A stretch of 10,634 nt of DNA from assembly GCA_021781255.1 (NCBI GenBank), contig JAJXXG010000517.1, positions 1 through 10,634 on the forward strand, given 5' to 3'. This document shows positions 1 to 6,564 of the stretch, one piece after another. Numbering within the stretch: position 1 is the first letter of the stretch; the number at the start of each line of letters is the position of its first letter. This DNA is from Acidobacteriota bacterium. GTDB lineage: Bacteria; Acidobacteriota; Terriglobia; Terriglobales; Acidobacteriaceae. The position numbers and the translations under genes are program-made. The notes below the pieces were generated by a model. It worked only from the letters and a program-made list of their open reading frames with translations, searched no databases and was not told the origin of the DNA.

Positions 1-1044
1 GTCGCCTCCGTGGACTTCCGCGAAGACATGGCCGCCAGCGAAAACCTCATGCAGCGCTGCGCCGAACTCTATCGCAAACTGCGCAACACCTTCCGCTTCC
101 TGCTCGGCAACCTCAACGGGTTTGACCCCGCACGCGATCGCGTCCCCGAGGCTGAGTTGCTGCCGCTCGACCGCTACATGCTCGCCCGCACGCGCGACCT
201 CACCGAAAGAATCCTCGCATGGTACGAGGCCTTCGAGTTCCACCGCGTCTATCAGGCCGTCAATGAGTTCGCCATCGTCGATCTCAGCTCCTTCTACCTC
301 GACGTGCTCAAGGACCGCATGTACACCTTCGCGCCCTCGAGCCTGGCGCGCCGCTCCGCGCAGACGGTGCTGTGGCAGATTACTGAGGCTCTCGTCCGCC
401 TCGTCGCGCCCATCCTCAGCTTCACCGCCGACGAGATCTGGGAGCACCTGCCCGCCATCGCAGGCCGCGAAGCCAGCGTGCATCTCGCACAGTTTCCCAG
501 ACCCGAAGAAATCTTCTCGCAGGATCCGAACGACGAACTGCTAACTTGGCGACAGCTCATCCTGCCAGTGCGAAATCGGGTACTTCTCAAGATCGAAGCG
601 TTGCGAAAAGAAAAACGAGTTGGAAAATCGCTCGAGTGCAATCTCAAATGGCTGATTCCTGACCACCAAAAGGGTGTTTACGAGAGATACGTGTCAGCAG
701 TGGCCGAGGCTGCAATTGTCTCGAAAGTCGAAATCGTCTATCTGCCGCAACACGAAATCAAGAATCGCTTGGTGGCAGCGCAAAAAAGCAGTGCAGAAGA
801 AGAGAAGGAAGAATTAGCCCAGCTTGCTGAGGAACTTGAACGACAGCTGGCAAACGAAGATGAAGCGAGACTTGCAATTTGGGATGTGGAAGCTGAAATA
901 GCTTCCGGTTCAAAATGCAATCGCTGCTGGCGATTCACAAACGACACATCCGACTACGGCATCTGGCAGAACGTCTGCACCCGCTGCCACGCTGCATTAA
1001 CTGAGATGGGCATCGCCCCGCCGCACGCGGAGGCCGCCCAGTGA
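1..1044 (+). CDS. ileS: Isoleucyl-tRNA synthetase, C-terminal part (partial, 5' end outside window)
   Basis: Class I synthetase that charges tRNA-Ile with isoleucine in the cytoplasm. Only the last 347 residues are present. The reading frame is open from base 1, so the gene enters from the left and the GTG at base 10 is not its start. The fragment begins with the typical sequence after the KMSKS loop (VASVDFREDM, then SENLMQR and YRKLRNTFRFLLGNL). It continues through the anticodon-binding helical domain and ends in the zinc finger of bacterial IleRS, CxxC at fragment residues 306/309 (bases 916-927) and CxxC at 326/329 (bases 976-987). The catalytic domain and editing domain lie outside. The TGA stop overlaps the GTG of lspA, an arrangement typical of an ileS-lspA operon. 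Bases about 541-945 have much lower GC and GC3 than the rest of the gene (see findings), although the frame and the protein remain intact. Identity is very likely. Confidence 0.96.
   Translation, partial: VASVDFREDMAASENLMQRCAELYRKLRNTFRFLLGNLNGFDPARDRVPEAELLPLDRYMLARTRDLTERILAWYEAFEFHRVYQAVNEFAIVDLSSFYLDVLKDRMYTFAPSSLARRSAQTVLWQITEALVRLVAPILSFTADEIWEHLPAIAGREASVHLAQFPRPEEIFSQDPNDELLTWRQLILPVRNRVLLKIEALRKEKRVGKSLECNLKWLIPDHQKGVYERYVSAVAEAAIVSKVEIVYLPQHEIKNRLVAAQKSSAEEEKEELAQLAEELERQLANEDEARLAIWDVEAEIASGSKCNRCWRFTNDTSDYGIWQNVCTRCHAALTEMGIAPPHAEAAQ
1029..1033 (+). promoter_or_regulatory. Ribosome binding site of lspA
   Basis: GGAGG lies inside the end of ileS, 7 bases before a GTG codon at 1041. 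It supports the GTG as the start of lspA and fits translational coupling through the overlapping GTGA (1041-1044). Confidence 0.75.
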
Positions 1045-1577
1045 ACTTCACGTCGCCGCGCCGCCTCCCGTGGCTGCTCCTCATCTCCGCGCTCGTCATG
1101 CTCACGGACCACATGAGCAAGACGTGGGTCACCGCGCACGTCCATCTTGGCGGAGCCATTCCCATCATCCCCGGCATCTTGCGCATCACGCATTGGACCA
1201 ACGAGGGCGCGGCCTTTTCTCTCTTCGCCGACTCGGCCTCGCCCAACATGGTTCGCTGGGGTCTCATCGGCTTCTCTCTGCTTGCTGCTCTTGTCGTTTT
1301 CATCGCGATGTTCCGCCTCGGCAGCCGCTTCACCCTCACCACCGTTGCGCTGGCGCTCATCTTCGGCGGAGCGCTCGGCAACGTCCACGACCGCATCGCC
1401 TACGGCTCGGTCGTTGACTTCATTGAGGTCCACATCTTCCGCTATCACTGGCCCGATTTCAACGTCGCAGACAGCGCCATCGTCACCGGCGCCAGCCTGC
1501 TCCTCTTCGACTCCCTTCTGCCGAAAGATGAAGATGCGGAGGACGGGGAAGAAGATAGCGAAGAGGAAGAAGGATAG
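1041..1577 (+). CDS. lspA: Lipoprotein signal peptidase II (prolipoprotein signal peptidase)
   Basis: Inner-membrane aspartyl peptidase that removes the signal peptide of diacylglyceryl-modified prolipoproteins. The 178-aa protein has the expected four hydrophobic segments (about residues 10-22, 70-90, 97-113 and 142-158). It also has the family motifs: TDHMSK at 22-27, TNEGAAFS at 53-60, GNVHDR at 113-118, VVDFIE at 124-129 and FNVADS at 140-145. By comparison with characterised LspA the catalytic aspartates should be D126 and D144. The start is GTG, chosen because of the GGAGG 7 bases upstream, the 4-base overlap with ileS and the correct length of the N-terminus. Odd feature: after the last membrane segment the protein carries an extra tail of about 19 residues made almost wholly of Asp and Glu, a little beyond the usual 160-170 aa. 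Co-transcription with ileS is likely. Identification is firm. Confidence 0.96.
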   Translation: MNFTSPRRLPWLLLISALVMLTDHMSKTWVTAHVHLGGAIPIIPGILRITHWTNEGAAFSLFADSASPNMVRWGLIGFSLLAALVVFIAMFRLGSRFTLTTVALALIFGGALGNVHDRIAYGSVVDFIEVHIFRYHWPDFNVADSAIVTGASLLLFDSLLPKDEDAEDGEEDSEEEEG

Positions 1578-1672
1578 ACCCCTCTGCTCTTCCGCCGCGC
1601 CTGCGCCGGTTCCCTGCCGCCCGCAGCCTGCCGCATGCGCGGAACTACCCTTCGCTCCATCGCGTACTCACT

Positions 1673-1701
1673 CCTGCCACCTGTTGCCCTACAATGGCAG
1701 G
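1673..1701 (+). terminator. Weak hairpin after lspA, possible transcription terminator
   Basis: CCTGCCA at 1673-1679 pairs perfectly with TGGCAGG at 1695-1701 around a 15-base loop. No run of T follows, so this would not be a classical intrinsic terminator. It lies about 95 bases after the lspA stop, ahead of the next gene. Confidence 0.3.
1690..1695 (+). promoter_or_regulatory. Possible -10 box upstream of the M1 aminopeptidase gene
   Basis: TACAAT matches the sigma-70 -10 consensus at five of six positions. A box 17 bases upstream (CTCACT, 1667-1672) matches the -35 consensus only weakly. If it is used, the leader would be about 120 bases. It overlaps the right arm of the hairpin above by one base. 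This is a tentative call from pattern alone. Confidence 0.25.
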
Positions 1702-1810
1702 GTCGCATTCGCAGACGCCAGCGAGAGCTGATCAATGCATTGAACTCACGCCCTCACCCTGGTCAGGAACATTGCACGAGCACGACTCGACATACTTCAC
1801 TCACCCTCAC

Positions 1811-1814
1811 GAGG
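1811..1814 (+). promoter_or_regulatory. Ribosome binding site fixing the start of the M1 aminopeptidase
   Basis: GAGG sits 5 bases before the ATG at 1820. The codons after this ATG encode a clean signal peptide, which decides between this start and the in-frame ATG at 1694. Confidence 0.65.
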
Positions 1815-1819
1815 ACTGC

Positions 1820-4480
1820 ATGAATCTCAGCTGTACTTCTCTTTCTTTGCGCGCGGCCCTGGCCGCCGCAGCCGCACTCGCAAGTCTCAATCCAGCCACC
1901 GCGCTTCACGCTCAGCACCTTCCCTCCACAGTCATTCCCACGCACTACGCGCTCACCCTCGCGCCTGATCTGAAAGCCGCCACATTCAAGGGCGTTGAAT
2001 CCATCGACGTCACGCTCAGCCAGCCCGCAAGCTCCGTCACCCTCAACGCCGTCGAAATCGCCTTCCAGTCCGTCACCATCACCGCCGCGGGCAAAACCCA
2101 AACCGCAACGGTCTCCCTCGACAGCGCAAAGGAGCAGGCCACTTTCACCGTGCCGGGCACGCTGCCCGCTGGCAAGGCCACGCTCGCCATTCACTACACC
2201 GGCATCCTCAACAACGAACTGCGCGGCTTCTATCTCTCTAAAACCGCCCGCCGCAACTACGCCGTCACGCAGTTTGAATCCACCGACGCCCGCCGCGCCT
2301 TCCCATCCTTTGACGAGCCCGCCTTCAAGGCCACCTACGACGTTGCGCTCATCATCGACAGCGGCGACACCGCCATCTCCAACGGCCCCATCGTCCGTGA
2401 CACCCCCGGCCCCGGCGCAGGCAAGCACACGCTCCGCTTCCTCACCACGCCAAAGATGTCCACCTACCTCGTCGCCTTCCTCGTCGGCGACTTCCAGTGC
2501 ACCTCCGGTCAGCAGGACGGTGTCGCCATCCGCGTCTGCGCCACCCCCGACAAGGTCGCCTTCACGCCCTACGGCGTCGATGTGGCGAAGTACGTCCTCC
2601 ACTACTACAACACCTACTTCGGCATTCCCTACCCGCTCAAAAAGCTCGACCTCATCGCCCTGCCTGACTTCGAAGCAGGAGCCATGGAAAACTTCGGCGC
2701 CATCACCTACCGCGAAACCGACCTCCTCATCGATCCCAAAACCGCCTCCATCGGCGCGCAAAAGGAAGTTGCCGAAGTCATCGCGCATGAAATGGCCCAC
2801 CAATGGTTCGGCGACCTCGTCACCATGCAGTGGTGGAACAACGTCTGGCTCAACGAGGGCTTTGCCACCTGGATGGAAAACAAGCCCGTCGCCGCCATGC
2901 ACCCTGAGTGGAACATTGACCAGGACGTTGCTGCGAATATGGACAACACGCTCAACCTCGACGCACAGCCCACCACGCGCGCCATCCGCGCCCGGGCCGA
3001 AACCCGCGAGGAGATCGAGCAGATGTTCGACGGCATCTCCTACGGCAAGGCCAGCGACGTGCTCCTCATGGTGGAGAACTACGTCGGCCCCGAGACCTTC
3101 CGCAAAGGCGTCCACAACTACCTCGCGGCCCATCTCTATGGCAACGCCACCGCCGAGGACTTCTGGAACGCGCAGACCGCCACAAGCCGCAAGCCCGTGG
3201 ACAAAATCATGGACTCGTTCGTCGCGCAGCCCGGCGTCCCGCTGCTCACCTTCGGCCAAGCTTCCGGCGGAAATGTCGCCGTCGCGCAGAGGCGCTTCTT
3301 CCTCAGCCCCAGCATCCAGCCCGACCCCGCGCAAAAGTGGACCGTTCCCGTCTGCTTCAATTCAGGCGCAGGCAGCGACAGGTCTTCGTCGTTGGGATCG
3401 AAGACCGGCGACGGCCAGAGCTGCGATCTGCTCACGCCCGCCGCATCGTCGCTCCATGCGCCCGCAAGCAGTCTCTTCTTCGCCAACAAAGGCGGCGCGG
3501 GCTACTATCGCAGCGCCTATCCGCCCGCCGTGTATGCGGCGCTCGTCGCGCATGTTGAAACCAGCCTCACGCCCACGGAACGCATCAGCCTCCTCGGCGA
3601 CGAGTGGGCGCAGTTGCGCGCCAACAAAGCCTCAGCGGGTGACTACCTTAACCTGGTCGCGGCCGTAAAGGCCGACCCCAACGCCGCCGTCATCAACTCG
3701 GCTCTCGGAGGCGTCAGCGCAATCCACGCGCGCGTAGCCGCTTCGCCCGAGGAAAAAGCCGCACTGTCTGCCTGGATCCGAAAAAACTTCTCGCCGCAGT
3801 ACGCAAAACTCGGCGCGCCCTCGGCAAGCGACACGCCGAACACGCGCGAACTGCGCGCAAGTCTCTTCGGCGTCCTCGGCTACTATGGCAAGGATCCCGC
3901 AGTCCTCGCCCAGGCGCATGCAATCGCCGAGAAATACATAGCAGACCCGTCCTCCGTCGATCCCACGCTGCGCGAAGCGGCGCTCGCCATCGCCGCGCGC
4001 AATGGCGATGCCGCGCTCTTTGGCCAGTTCCAGAAAATCTACGAAACCTCAACCAACCCCGATTTGCAAATTGGCGCGCTGCGCCTGCTCGCCCAGTTTG
4101 AGGACCCGCTGCTTGAGCAGCGCGCGCTCGATTACGCCATCTCCGGCAAGGTGCGCAGCCAGGACGCCGCCATTCAACTCGCCATCGCCCTGTCGCTCGA
4201 TGACACCCGCGACATGGCCTGGAAGTTTGTTCAGTCGCGCTGGGATGCCATCAACGGCCTGCTCACGCCCGAGCTGGGCAATGTGCTCGTCAGTTCCACC
4301 GGCGCCTTCTGCTCCGCCGACGGGCGCGACGACGTGCAGCGCTTCTTCGCCAATCACAAAGTCGCCTCGGCGGATCAGGCCGTCAAGCACGCCATCGAGC
4401 GCATCAACGGATGCATCGAGCTGCGCGACCTGCAACAACCGCAGTTCAGGCAGTGGCTGAACACGCAGCCAACTCCGTAG
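1820..4480 (+). CDS. Secreted M1-family zinc aminopeptidase (PepN/ERAP-like)
   Basis: Gluzincin metallopeptidase that removes N-terminal residues from peptides. The 886-aa protein starts with a Sec signal peptide (hydrophobic core about residues 11-28, likely cut after ALHA near residue 31), so it should act in the periplasm or outside. The order of domains is an N-terminal beta domain (about 33-230), the catalytic domain, and a helical ERAP1-like C-terminal domain (about 560-880). Catalytic features visible: GAMEN exopeptidase motif at 287-291, HEMAH zinc site at 323-327 with E324 as general base, third zinc ligand E346 in WLNEGFA (HEXXH-18-E spacing intact), and the transition-state tyrosine Y408 in ISYGKAS. 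The linker domain has the typical GYYRSAY motif. The ATG at 1820 is chosen for its ribosome binding site and signal peptide. A short Ser-rich stretch encoded near 3370-3420 carries a palindrome and looks inserted. Substrate preference cannot be read from the sequence. Confidence 0.94.
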   Translation: MNLSCTSLSLRAALAAAAALASLNPATALHAQHLPSTVIPTHYALTLAPDLKAATFKGVESIDVTLSQPASSVTLNAVEIAFQSVTITAAGKTQTATVSLDSAKEQATFTVPGTLPAGKATLAIHYTGILNNELRGFYLSKTARRNYAVTQFESTDARRAFPSFDEPAFKATYDVALIIDSGDTAISNGPIVRDTPGPGAGKHTLRFLTTPKMSTYLVAFLVGDFQCTSGQQDGVAIRVCATPDKVAFTPYGVDVAKYVLHYYNTYFGIPYPLKKLDLIALPDFEAGAMENFGAITYRETDLLIDPKTASIGAQKEVAEVIAHEMAHQWFGDLVTMQWWNNVWLNEGFATWMENKPVAAMHPEWNIDQDVAANMDNTLNLDAQPTTRAIRARAETREEIEQMFDGISYGKASDVLLMVENYVGPETFRKGVHNYLAAHLYGNATAEDFWNAQTATSRKPVDKIMDSFVAQPGVPLLTFGQASGGNVAVAQRRFFLSPSIQPDPAQKWTVPVCFNSGAGSDRSSSLGSKTGDGQSCDLLTPAASSLHAPASSLFFANKGGAGYYRSAYPPAVYAALVAHVETSLTPTERISLLGDEWAQLRANKASAGDYLNLVAAVKADPNAAVINSALGGVSAIHARVAASPEEKAALSAWIRKNFSPQYAKLGAPSASDTPNTRELRASLFGVLGYYGKDPAVLAQAHAIAEKYIADPSSVDPTLREAALAIAARNGDAALFGQFQKIYETSTNPDLQIGALRLLAQFEDPLLEQRALDYAISGKVRSQDAAIQLAIALSLDDTRDMAWKFVQSRWDAINGLLTPELGNVLVSSTGAFCSADGRDDVQRFFANHKVASADQAVKHAIERINGCIELRDLQQPQFRQWLNTQPTP
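3381..3406. repeat. Intragenic 8-bp palindrome within the aminopeptidase gene
   Basis: GGTCTTCG (3381-3388) and CGAAGACC (3399-3406) form a perfect inverted repeat around a 10-base loop. The surrounding codons (AGG, TCT, TTG, GGA) are unlike the C-ending codons of the rest of the gene. The encoded residues lie in a Ser/Gly-rich surface-like linker between PVCFN and CDLL. This is consistent with a small in-frame insertion of a palindromic element. Confidence 0.5.
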
Positions 4481-4504
4481 CCGCGCGCAAACCACGGCTC
4501 CCAT

Positions 4505-4543
4505 CCGCCTCATCCCCGCCGCACAACAGCCGGGATGAGGCGG
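4505..4543 (+). terminator. Hairpin after the aminopeptidase gene, probable terminator
   Basis: A perfect 12-bp inverted repeat, CCGCCTCATCCC (4505-4516) with GGGATGAGGCGG (4532-4543). After one mismatch it extends by two more pairs, leaving a 9-base inner loop. It begins 24 bases after the aminopeptidase stop. Only a weak T-containing stretch (AATTTC) follows, so termination may need Rho or may be partial. It also contains the in-frame ATG at 4535, which argues against that ATG being the start of the next gene. Confidence 0.6.
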
Positions 4544-4591
4544 CAATTTCTCGCGATCCGTCCTTTGCAGTGTGATACCTTCAATCCCAAC

Positions 4592-5923
4592 ATGACCCGC
4601 CGTTCCCTCGCTTACATTGCTATTTTCGTTTTCGCCGTCTTCACTGCTGCATTCGCGCAAGCGGCCCCGCAGCCATCCGTCACCCAGGCCGTGCTCGCCG
4701 GCAAGCTCATCGATGTGCGCACCGGCCAGGTCCGCACGCACGCCTACATCCTCATCGCCGGCGATCGCGTGCAATCCATCGCGGATGCCGCGCCAACCGG
4801 CGTGCCCATCACGGATCTCTCCGCCTACACCGTCCTGCCCGGCCTGATTGACGCGCACGGCCACATCCTCTCCAACCCCACCACGCAGAACTTTGCCGAC
4901 CATCTCCGCACCTCCATTCCGCAGTCCACCGTGTGGGGCGTGTATAACCTGCGCCTGTGGCTCGATCACGGCTTCACCTCCATCCGCGACGCCTGCGAAG
5001 GCCCCGCCGACTATCCACAATTCGCGCTGCGCGAGTCCGTCCGCCGCGGCATCATTCTTGGGCCCCGCATCACCGCCGCGGGCAGTTGCATCTCCATCGC
5101 CGGAGGCCACGGCGACGGCGCGCCCTTCTCGCCCGATCTCGACCTGCCCCGCGGCCGCAACGTAGCCGACACCGTCGACGACATCGACCATGTCGTCCGC
5201 CGCGACATCAAGTACGGCGCAGACTGGATCAAGCTCATGGCCACCGGCGGCGTCATGGACCCCATCTCCGACTATCATGTGCAGGAGCTGAGCGAAGCGC
5301 AAATGGCCGAGGCCGTCGCCGTAGCCCATCGCGCCGGGAAAAAAGTCATGGCCCACGCCGAGGGCGCCGTAGGCATCAAGGCCGCCGTCCGCGCCGGCGT
5401 TGACTCCATCGAGCACGGAACCATGCTCGATGAAGAAGGCGCCGCGCTCATGGAGCAGCACCACACCTGGCTCGTCCCCACTCTCTACTGCTTCCAGCAC
5501 GACATGCAGACCGGCCTCAGCAAAGGCCGCGATCCTGCTTCCTTCGCCAAAGGCCAGGAGATCATGGCCGCGCAGGGCCCCGCCTTCAGGCTCGCCCTCG
5601 CGCATCACATCCGCATTGTCTACGGCACCGACGATGCCGATGTGGACGAGGCCGCATCAATGGAATTCGGCGCGCTGGTTCGCGGCGGTCTCTCCACGCT
5701 CGGAGCGCTGCAGGCCGCCACCATCAACGCCGCCACCATGCTCGGCAAGGATCAGGACGTGGGCACGCTTGAGCCGGGCCGCTACGCAGACATCGTCGCT
5801 GTAAAAGGCGACCCGCTTGGCGACATCACCGCAATGGAGCACGTGGCCTTTGTCATGCAGGGCGGCCGCATCATCAAGGACCCGGCACACCCCGGCCGCA
5901 ATCCCGTCATTCACGTCCAGTAG
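4592..5923 (+). CDS. Secreted amidohydrolase (prolidase / imidazolonepropionase-like)
   Basis: Metal-dependent hydrolase of the amidohydrolase superfamily, of the subgroup that contains bacterial Xaa-Pro dipeptidases such as those from Caulobacter. The 443-aa protein starts with a signal peptide (MTRRSLAY, hydrophobic core to about residue 22, likely cut after AFAQA), so it is predicted to be exported. Metal-site residues visible: H89 and H91 in DAHGHI, K214 in WIKLMATGG (the probable carboxylated lysine bridging two metals), H255 in VMAHAEG, H275 in SIEHGT and D347 in YGTDDAD. The C-terminus returns to the small beta-sandwich (LEPGRYADIVAVKGDPL). The ATG at 4592 is preferred over 4535 because it begins the signal peptide and because 4535 lies in a hairpin. 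No Shine-Dalgarno sequence precedes it. It follows a secreted aminopeptidase on the same strand, so a joint role in peptide scavenging is plausible. The exact substrate (dipeptide or other amide) is not decided by the sequence. Confidence 0.9.
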   Translation: MTRRSLAYIAIFVFAVFTAAFAQAAPQPSVTQAVLAGKLIDVRTGQVRTHAYILIAGDRVQSIADAAPTGVPITDLSAYTVLPGLIDAHGHILSNPTTQNFADHLRTSIPQSTVWGVYNLRLWLDHGFTSIRDACEGPADYPQFALRESVRRGIILGPRITAAGSCISIAGGHGDGAPFSPDLDLPRGRNVADTVDDIDHVVRRDIKYGADWIKLMATGGVMDPISDYHVQELSEAQMAEAVAVAHRAGKKVMAHAEGAVGIKAAVRAGVDSIEHGTMLDEEGAALMEQHHTWLVPTLYCFQHDMQTGLSKGRDPASFAKGQEIMAAQGPAFRLALAHHIRIVYGTDDADVDEAASMEFGALVRGGLSTLGALQAATINAATMLGKDQDVGTLEPGRYADIVAVKGDPLGDITAMEHVAFVMQGGRIIKDPAHPGRNPVIHVQ

Positions 5924-5950
5924 CGTCTTCTCTTCCGGGTTCGCGCCCAC

Positions 5951-5986
5951 GCACGCGCCGCGCGCAAAGTCCCATGCGGCGCGTGC
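5951..5986. terminator. Hairpin between convergent genes, probable bidirectional terminator
   Basis: A perfect 11-bp inverted repeat, GCACGCGCCGC (5951-5961) with GCGGCGCGTGC (5976-5986), with a 14-base loop. It lies in the 71-base gap between the amidohydrolase stop and the stop of the convergent small gene. The position fits a terminator serving both strands, though no T-run follows on either side. Confidence 0.6.
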
Positions 5987-5994
5987 TGTCCCGA

Positions 5995-6462
5995 TCAGCT
6001 TCCGCCGGCAGTCAGCTTCATCTTGGCCTGCACATCGTGCGCCAGCAGCTCTATCACTTCAGCCTCGCGCACCATGCGGGGCGGCAGTGGCTTGCCCCCA
6101 AGTTTCTGCATCTGTGCATTCAAGTCTTTCGCCAGAATCAGCAGATTGGCGCTTTCGGTGTCCAGTTGGCGCTTCCGTTCCGCATTCACCGCTTCAAATT
6201 GCTGCTTCTTCACCTGATGTTCCTGCATCAGCATCTGGTCGTTGGCGTCCGGTGGATGATTTGCCGCCGGCTGGATAATCGACGTAGGCCGAGGCGGGCC
6301 GCTGATCTGCTGTGTGCCATATGAATTCTGCGTGTCGCCTGTCATCGGGCTCAGCACAATCAACAGCAACGAGAGCCCCACGGCTGCGCGTCGCGCCTGC
6401 GCCACCGTTCCAGCCGCCTTCTCAAGCCCGTATCCGTTCAGAGCGTCCGTGTATATCTGCAT
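5995..6462 (-). CDS. Small exported or membrane-anchored coiled-coil protein, paralogue B (unknown function)
   Basis: No named function is recognised. The protein has 155 aa. A short amphipathic N-terminus (MQIYTDALNG) is followed by ARR and a hydrophobic segment at about 26-39 (signal anchor or signal peptide). A polar, Pro-rich linker follows (about 43-70), then a charged, Gln/Glu/Lys-rich helical region with coiled-coil character (about 74-125) starting with PDANDQM. The C-terminal helix ends in ELLAHDVQAKMKLTAGGS. Residues 71-155 align without gaps to the neighbouring gene, at about 45 of 85 identical by hand count. The start at 6462 is chosen because GGGAGG lies 5 bases upstream; an upstream in-frame start would add a non-conserved segment. 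It is likely co-transcribed with the gene upstream at 6565-7026, 102 bases away. It lacks enzymatic motifs or cysteines, so a structural or envelope role is a guess. Confidence 0.82.
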   Translation of the reverse strand: MQIYTDALNGYGLEKAAGTVAQARRAAVGLSLLLIVLSPMTGDTQNSYGTQQISGPPRPTSIIQPAANHPPDANDQMLMQEHQVKKQQFEAVNAERKRQLDTESANLLILAKDLNAQMQKLGGKPLPPRMVREAEVIELLAHDVQAKMKLTAGGS

Positions 6463-6467
6463 TGCGA

Positions 6468-6473
6468 CCTCCC
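6468..6473 (-). promoter_or_regulatory. Ribosome binding site of coiled-coil paralogue B
   Basis: GGGAGG on the minus strand, 5 bases before the ATG at 6462. It sets the start of this gene and matches in sequence and spacing the one in front of its paralogue. Confidence 0.7.
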
Positions 6474-6564
6474 TTGCAACGCGACCCGCCGCCGCATTGC
6501 TGCTCCACGTGCTGCCCTTCCGCAGCCCCAGGGGACGCTCGCACCACGCCGGAGCCACTCTGCT

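Larger units (their letters stand above)
1578..1819 (+). other. Intergenic spacer between lspA and the M1 aminopeptidase gene
   Basis: A 242-base stretch without a convincing gene. It holds a 7-bp inverted repeat (1673-1701), a TACAAT box that could be a -10 element (1690-1695), and the ribosome binding site of the next gene near its end. The downstream reading frame is open back to an ATG at 1694, but the protein it would add has no signal-peptide or family character. Confidence 0.6.

Noticed and set aside
10..12. GTG as the start of a short ileS-like gene
   Set aside because: The frame is open to base 1 and the preceding residues fit the IleRS family, so this is an internal Val codon of a truncated gene.
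1694..1819. N-terminal extension of the aminopeptidase to the ATG at 1694
   Set aside because: It would bury the signal peptide behind 42 polar residues and lies in a hairpin, while the ATG at 1820 has a ribosome binding site.
1763..3334. Long minus-strand open frame (523 codons) opposite the M1 aminopeptidase gene
   Set aside because: It mirrors the high-GC codon structure of the real gene on the other strand, gives a Gly/Val/Asp-rich low-complexity protein, and has no recognisable domain.
1995..3668. Plus-strand open frame (557 codons) in another frame of the aminopeptidase gene
   Set aside because: It encodes a Ser/Pro/Thr-rich sequence typical of a shifted frame in GC-rich DNA, and the aminopeptidase frame has full motif support.
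4535..4591. Upstream start of the amidohydrolase at 4535
   Set aside because: The ATG lies in the right arm of a perfect 12-bp hairpin and the 19 extra residues would precede a good signal peptide.
4049..5608. Long minus-strand open frame (519 codons) across the aminopeptidase end and the amidohydrolase
   Set aside because: It spans two well-supported genes on the opposite strand and the intergenic hairpin. The product is compositionally biased with no motif.
6463..6564. Possible separate promoter or small gene between the two coiled-coil paralogues
   Set aside because: No convincing -35/-10 pair or coding signal is seen in the 102 bases; only a 5-bp stem. Co-transcription is the simpler reading.
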